Shown here piece after piece: positions 42,453-46,268 of a stretch of 46,268 bases of DNA; position 1 is the stretch's first letter, and each line of letters opens with the position of its first letter. The DNA is from an uncultured Clostridiaceae bacterium (GTDB lineage Bacteria > Bacillota > Clostridia > TANB77 > CAG-508): NCBI GenBank assembly GCA_948469815.1, contig CAOKMR010000011.1:1-46268 (forward strand), read 5' to 3'. A program made the translations under genes and the position numbers. The notes beneath the pieces were generated by a model. It did not search any database. It saw nothing but the letters and a program-made list of their open reading frames with translations, and was not told the DNA's origin.

Positions 42453-42995
42453 ATGCAAGAATTATTAAATATTTTAAATAGTGCTAAAAATAGCCTTGAT
42501 AACTATTATGAAGTACATAAAGATGAAAATTTTTATAACAGGAGAAATACTCCTAAAGATTATCTTGAATGGATTGATAAGAAAACAAAAATTATAATGA
42601 ATTCTCCAGAATTTATAGAAAAATCAAAAGAATATATTGTTCGTGGAGATGTAGTTTGGGTTGAATTTGGATTTAATATAGGTGAAGAATTTAGTGGTAG
42701 GCATCCTGCTGTAGTTTTAAAAAATGGTGGAAAAACATTGCTAGTTTTACCTATTACGAGTAAGCAACCAACAGAAAAACAACTTGCCAGTAAAACCTAT
42801 GTTGAACTTGGTAAAATATATAATTTTAAAACAATGAAAAGATGGGTAAATATTTTTAATATTAATCCTATAAGTATTGAAAGAATAGATTTTACAAAGA
42901 AAAAGGGAAATATTAAAGGAATTGATTTAGATAATATATCAAAAGCATTTTTAGACTCTGACCTCTTTAAATATAGACCTTCTAAGAATAATTAA
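42453..42995 (+). CDS. PemK/MazF-family protein with an N-terminal extension
   Basis: 180 residues. The SH3-like PemK/MazF ribonuclease core spans about 62-165: VRGDVVWVEFGFNIGEEFSG, RHPAVVLKNGGKTLLVLPIT, and a Ser-rich turn SKQPTEKQ. About 60 residues precede it, mostly helical and charged (NSAKNSLDNYYEVHKD), longer than in plain MazF. No antitoxin ORF lies next to it. It may be a solitary or phage-associated variant, or the extension may do an antitoxin-like job. ATG after AGAAAGGA. Confidence 0.8.
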   Translation: MQELLNILNSAKNSLDNYYEVHKDENFYNRRNTPKDYLEWIDKKTKIIMNSPEFIEKSKEYIVRGDVVWVEFGFNIGEEFSGRHPAVVLKNGGKTLLVLPITSKQPTEKQLASKTYVELGKIYNFKTMKRWVNIFNINPISIERIDFTKKKGNIKGIDLDNISKAFLDSDLFKYRPSKNN

Positions 42996-43093
42996 TATTT
43001 TTTCAGAATTTTCGCATAAAATCCTTGATTTTTACATAAAAATATAGTATCATTTAATTAATAGGAAATCTATTTAATTAGATGACTGAGAAG

Positions 43094-43165
43094 GCTCATT
43101 CGTGAGCAGTTATGATTTAGAATGTAGCTTATATAGAAATATATGAGCTACAGTTTTTTATTATT
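43094..43165 (+). terminator. terminator region after the PemK-type gene
   Basis: A UUCG hairpin (GCTCA-TTCG-TGAGC, 43094-43107) is followed by a stem TGTAGCT...AGCTACA around an AT-rich inner helix (43133-43152) and a run of six T. Confidence 0.75.
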
Positions 43166-43169
43166 TTAA

Positions 43170-43353
43170 AATTTATTTAAAAATGTTGATTTTTGCTAAA
43201 ATACCTATTATAATTTTATTACATTAATTGTTGCACACTTATAAAGTGTGGAGTTTGTTTCATCTTTTCTAAAGATGCTTAAAAGTCTTCTATCAAAAGA
43301 AGGCTTTATATTTTTTAACCTCCTCGAATTAAATACGGTTATCATTTATGGAA
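43170..43353. terminator. intergenic region with a bidirectional hairpin
   Basis: AAAGTCTTCT and AGAAGGCTTT pair with one wobble at about 43282-43310, flanked by A and T runs. It separates the plus-strand PemK unit from the end of the minus-strand operon. Small CACACT/AGTGTG dyad at 43233-43247. No gene. Confidence 0.45.
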
Positions 43354-43367
43354 TTATAAATAACTTA

Positions 43368-43907
43368 CTATACCTTCAAATGTATCATATCCACTTTCAC
43401 ACTATTGATATGTCCTGCATTTGGTATTAAAGACTGTTCTGTTGCAATTTTATCTGCAAAATCTTTTTCTACCTCATATTTTACATATGGATCATTATTC
43501 GAATAAAAACATATTATTTCATTCGCATATTGTCTTACATCTTGTAAATTGTCAAAATACATTGATTTATTAACTGCATCATACTCTTCATTTATTCCTA
43601 AATAGTTGTTAAATCCACATACAAATATTAGTTTCTTAACTTTTATTTTATTTTCAGTTAAAAATTTTGATATAAATACTGGTGCAATACTATGTCCTAT
43701 TATTGTTGTGTTCTCATTAATTAATCCTAAATCTAAATAATATTTTAGTAATTTACTCCAATTTTCATAATTTTGATAATCTACTCCTATTGGAAATTGT
43801 GGTACATATACCTGTTTTCCATCAGATGATATAAAATCTTGTAACCAACTAAACCAATTTCCAAATGGACTTCCAAAACTTCCATGTATTATAAAATAAT
43901 TTTCCAT
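43368..43907 (-). CDS. RBBP9/YdeN-like alpha/beta hydrolase with a frameshifted tail
   Basis: 179 residues; serine hydrolase with nucleophile GHSIAP (Ser73), Asp139 in SNNDPYVKY and His166 in NAGHIN. The family normally continues 'S.SGY..F', and that motif is encoded (SESGYDTFEGIVSYL) but in another frame. The bases GTGT just after GHINS contain an extra GT, so the real product ends with the unrelated VKVDMIHLKV. The catalytic triad is kept, so it may still work. ATG after GGAGG. It is the last gene of the operon. Confidence 0.8.
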   Translation of the reverse strand: MENYFIIHGSFGSPFGNWFSWLQDFISSDGKQVYVPQFPIGVDYQNYENWSKLLKYYLDLGLINENTTIIGHSIAPVFISKFLTENKIKVKKLIFVCGFNNYLGINEEYDAVNKSMYFDNLQDVRQYANEIICFYSNNDPYVKYEVEKDFADKIATEQSLIPNAGHINSVKVDMIHLKV

Positions 43908-43932
43908 TTACTTTTCCTCCAATTTTATTACC

Positions 43933-44685
43933 TTACACTAATAATATACCACCATTTACATTAAGGTTTTCTCCATTTATATAATCTGCTTTTTCGCTTA
44001 GTAAAAATAATACTGCATTTACTATGTCTTCAACTTCACCTAATCTACCACTTGGATTTTTCATAGCAGTTTGTTTTATTTCATATTCTGTATAGCTCTT
44101 TTTAGCAAATGGTGTCAATGTCATTGATGGACTTACTGTATTTGTTTTTATATTATATTTTTTAGTTAGTTCTAATGCACAACATTGTGTCAACATTATA
44201 GTAGCTGCTTCACTTGTGCAATAAGCAACAGAATCTTCCATTGGTTTTGTTCCTAATCTTGATGCTATATTTATAATTCTAGGGACATTAGATTTTTTTA
44301 ACAATGGTATAGCATATTTTATACACATCCATCTTGCAATAACATTTACATCTAACTCTTTTCTAAACTCATCTACTGGCAATTCTTCTATTGCAAAGAT
44401 TTTATCATAAACAGCATTATTTACTAATCCATCTAATTTATTAAATTTTTCTTCTATTTTTTTATACATATCTATAACATCTTTTTCATTTGATATATCA
44501 GTTTTTATAAATAAAGTTTTATCTTGATACTCTTTTAACAATTCTTTTGTTTCTTTTGCATTTTCTTCATTGTGTGCATAATTAATGACAACTTTTGCTC
44601 CTTCTTCTAACAGTGCTTTTGCAATTCCTTGACCTATTCCAGAAGTCGAACCTGTTATCAAAAATACTTTATCTTTAAAATTCAT
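43933..44685 (-). CDS. short-chain dehydrogenase/reductase with an altered YxxxK motif
   Basis: 250 residues, FabG-like. The cofactor loop is TGSTSGIG (11-18), the structural motif NNAV (89-92), Ser142 in NIASRL, Tyr155 in YCTSE. The catalytic Lys four residues after the Tyr is Glu (159); one base change AAA to GAA would do this. The C-terminus GENLNVNGGILL is normal. Without that Lys the protein should be weak or dead as an oxidoreductase. Its RBS AAGGTG lies in the end of the upstream GNAT gene. Confidence 0.85.
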   Translation of the reverse strand: MNFKDKVFLITGSTSGIGQGIAKALLEEGAKVVINYAHNEENAKETKELLKEYQDKTLFIKTDISNEKDVIDMYKKIEEKFNKLDGLVNNAVYDKIFAIEELPVDEFRKELDVNVIARWMCIKYAIPLLKKSNVPRIINIASRLGTKPMEDSVAYCTSEAATIMLTQCCALELTKKYNIKTNTVSPSMTLTPFAKKSYTEYEIKQTAMKNPSGRLGEVEDIVNAVLFLLSEKADYINGENLNVNGGILLV

Positions 44686-44687
44686 AC

Positions 44688-45128
44688 TTACACCTTCTTA
44701 TAATAAAATTTTAAATTTATCTCATGTCCACCATAGTATTTTAATATTTTTTGCATTCTCTTATTCTCATCTCCAGTAGCACATGATACTATTTTTATAT
44801 CTTCATTTTCTTCTCTTAATTTCTCTATTAATTTAAAAAATACACCACATTTTCTATATTCCTGTTCAACAAACATTTGCGAAATCCACAACACTTCTCC
44901 ATCATTTGCCCAATAGAAATATGAATACAAAATTATACCAACTGGTTTATTATCCATTTCTGCAATTAGACACTTAAATTTAGGTTTGTCACCAAAATAA
45001 TCTCTATCTATATGTAGTTCTAACCCTTTTGTTTGTTCAGTTGCATTCGTATTATTAATAATTTTATTAGCATGTATTATAAATTCTTTATGTACTTTAT
45101 TAGCATGAATTACATTAATATTCCTCAT
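44688..45128 (-). CDS. GNAT-family N-acetyltransferase
   Basis: 146 residues from the ATG at 45128 (MRNINVIHANKVH), which follows AAGGA by seven bases; an ATG seven codons upstream has AAGGAG at a longer distance and is the alternative. GNAT features are DNKPVGIILYSYFYW, QMFVEQEYRKCGVFFKLIEK (acetyl-CoA loop RKCGVF, less typical) and ILKYYGGHEINLKFYYK. It shares bases with the start region of the following dehydrogenase gene. Confidence 0.75.
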   Translation of the reverse strand: MRNINVIHANKVHKEFIIHANKIINNTNATEQTKGLELHIDRDYFGDKPKFKCLIAEMDNKPVGIILYSYFYWANDGEVLWISQMFVEQEYRKCGVFFKLIEKLREENEDIKIVSCATGDENKRMQKILKYYGGHEINLKFYYKKV

Positions 45129-45183
45129 ATCGTCATCCTTTTTTCTCATCTTTAAAACCGCTCCTTTTTTATATTTAGCTAAT

Positions 45184-45831
45184 CTATCTAGTTAGTAACG
45201 AATTTTCTTGTATTGGAATTAATCTAGTTCTTGTAATATTTATAAACGCACATTTATGCTCTATTATAAAACATTCTTTGTCTGTACTTAATTTATATTT
45301 TATATATAAATCTGGAACAAACTCATACTTATCACTTTCAAAATTTCCATATTTATTATTACTTTCTGTATAGCTACCTTTTAGCATATTATATAATAAT
45401 TTCCATCTATCACAAGAGCCTACATCTATTTCTTTTGTTATATCTGATTTATTATATATGGGTTCTTCTTTCATATCTACCATTGATGATTTTATATTAA
45501 ACTTATCATATAAATCTTTTAATATAGTATTTCCAAAGTATTGATCTAATGCTACATTTATACATTTCTCAATTTCAGTATCCTTATTTATAACCATTAA
45601 TCTAACAGGTTGGTTGTTTCTATAAAATATAATGGCATTATGCTTATTATTTATATTAATGTTTTCTCTATTAATTGTTATAATGCAATTACAATTTTTT
45701 ACTATCTTGTATTCATCAAATGGTTTTTTATTGTTTTCAAATCCATCTACAAAAGCACCATTAAAACATTCATAATGATTTTTATATTGTTCTGTTCATA
45801 AATCTATACTATTAATAATTAATTCTTCCAT
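45184..45831 (-). pseudogene. unknown protein of about 215 residues, interrupted by TGA at codon 12
   Basis: The frame starts at ATG 45831 (MEELIINSIDL), hits TGA at 45796-45798 and continues open for about 200 codons (TEQYKNHYECFNGAF and on to PIQENSLLTR). A Trp at this codon would fit. The ORF from the internal ATG at 45597 has no good ribosome site. No family is recognised; it has aromatic residues, several Cys and no membrane segment. It is placed between two dehydrogenase genes in one operon. Confidence 0.55.
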
Positions 45832-45841
45832 AACGATAATT

Positions 45842-46268
45842 TTACATTCCTCCATCTACTTTTATTACTGTGCCATTAATATATTCTGCACCTTCTGATG
45901 CTAGAAAACAAATTACTTTTGCTATTTCTTCTGGCTCTGCAAATCTCCTTTTATATATTTTTTCTGTTTCTTCTTCTATTAACTCTTTTGTTAGTTCTTT
46001 ATTCATTTCTGTATTTACCCAGCCAGGTGCAACTGCATTTACATTTATGTATGGTGCAAATTGTATTGCTAAATTATATGTTAAATTTATAATTGCTGCT
46101 TTTGAAGCATCATAATCTATGCTTGATGGAAAAAATGTATTTATTCCATTTGTTGAAGATACATTTATTATTTTTCCACTTTTATTTTTCATCATATTTT
46201 CACTGGCATATTTTGATACTAGACCAACATAATTTTTTAATTACCACGATAAACGAAAACTTTAAGAT
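45842..46268 (-). CDS. short-chain dehydrogenase/reductase (FabG-like), partial at window edge
   Basis: C-terminal 120-140 residues of a dehydrogenase: [11 protein letters not shown] with the Ser, YDASKAA with intact Tyr and Lys, [14 protein letters not shown], and the end [13 protein letters not shown]. Read upstream, the frame continues to [14 protein letters not shown] and then meets TAA about 20 codons before the ATG at 46195. The expected VNLKN is two bases out of frame there, so a frameshift or edge error lies near 46240. NAD(P)-dependent; substrate unknown. Confidence 0.75.

Noticed and set aside
15393..45798. UGA read as Trp in this organism
   Set aside because: Two ORFs have an internal TGA and few genes end in TGA. 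However, Trp is coded by TGG at normal frequency in all long intact genes, none of which has an in-frame TGA, and several small genes end at TGA with a proper layout.

Overview
The window is AT-rich DNA with Shine-Dalgarno sites of the AAGGAGG type. It encodes a SpoIIIE/FtsK translocase, the pair rsmD plus a coiled-coil 'ATPase', a TIGR04086-type membrane protein and many closely related large serine recombinases. This points to an uncultured low-GC Gram-positive bacterium, probably a member of the Clostridia. TGG is used normally for Trp and both TAA and TAG are common stops, so the standard code applies. No rRNA, tRNA or CRISPR array was recognised.

Positions 1-15800 look like stable chromosome, almost all on the minus strand. 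They hold sugar metabolism (phosphofructokinase, mannose-6-phosphate isomerase, phosphoglucomutase/phosphomannomutase, a cytoplasmic GH15 glucosidase), a beta-CASP metallo-beta-lactamase ribonuclease-like protein, an unknown coiled-coil protein, SpoIIIE/FtsK, rsmD, an XRE regulator and small membrane proteins. GC-rich palindromic miniature repeats lie between these genes. A 59-residue ORF of higher GC with its own RBS and an 18-bp terminator hairpin sits at 4365-4544.

Positions 15800-42300 are an accretion zone of small mobile cassettes in various stages of decay. It starts with broken Fic and HAD genes. Three large serine recombinase genes follow (18615-19555, 24336-25866, 31665-33464). Each is preceded by a 57-61 codon SHOCT-like ORF; only the third recombinase keeps its catalytic serine region. 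Two of the modules also carry an array of about 19-bp palindromes and a conserved ~290-bp non-coding block with compensating base changes in a helix and a very long terminal hairpin. Between the modules lie cargo operons. One holds a GNAT, a beta-lactamase-like hydrolase and a pyroglutamyl-peptidase/nitrilase fusion. Another holds a GNAT-aminoglycoside phosphotransferase fusion, a methyltransferase and a GNAT. Others hold a BRO-type protein and a broken dinD (both under LexA-like boxes), a DUF1016 nuclease and nucleotidase/GNAT genes. A fourth recombinase survives only as a 3' fragment fused to the end of a nuclease-STAND ATPase gene resembling Avs/Cap4-type defence proteins; that gene has a small upstream partner.

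Positions 42300-46268 hold a divergent PemK/MazF-type gene and then a minus-strand operon of two short-chain dehydrogenases, a GNAT, an unknown gene with an internal TGA and an RBBP9-like hydrolase with a 2-base duplication near its end. Indels and nonsense codons are frequent from 16 kb onward, as expected of accessory DNA under weak selection.
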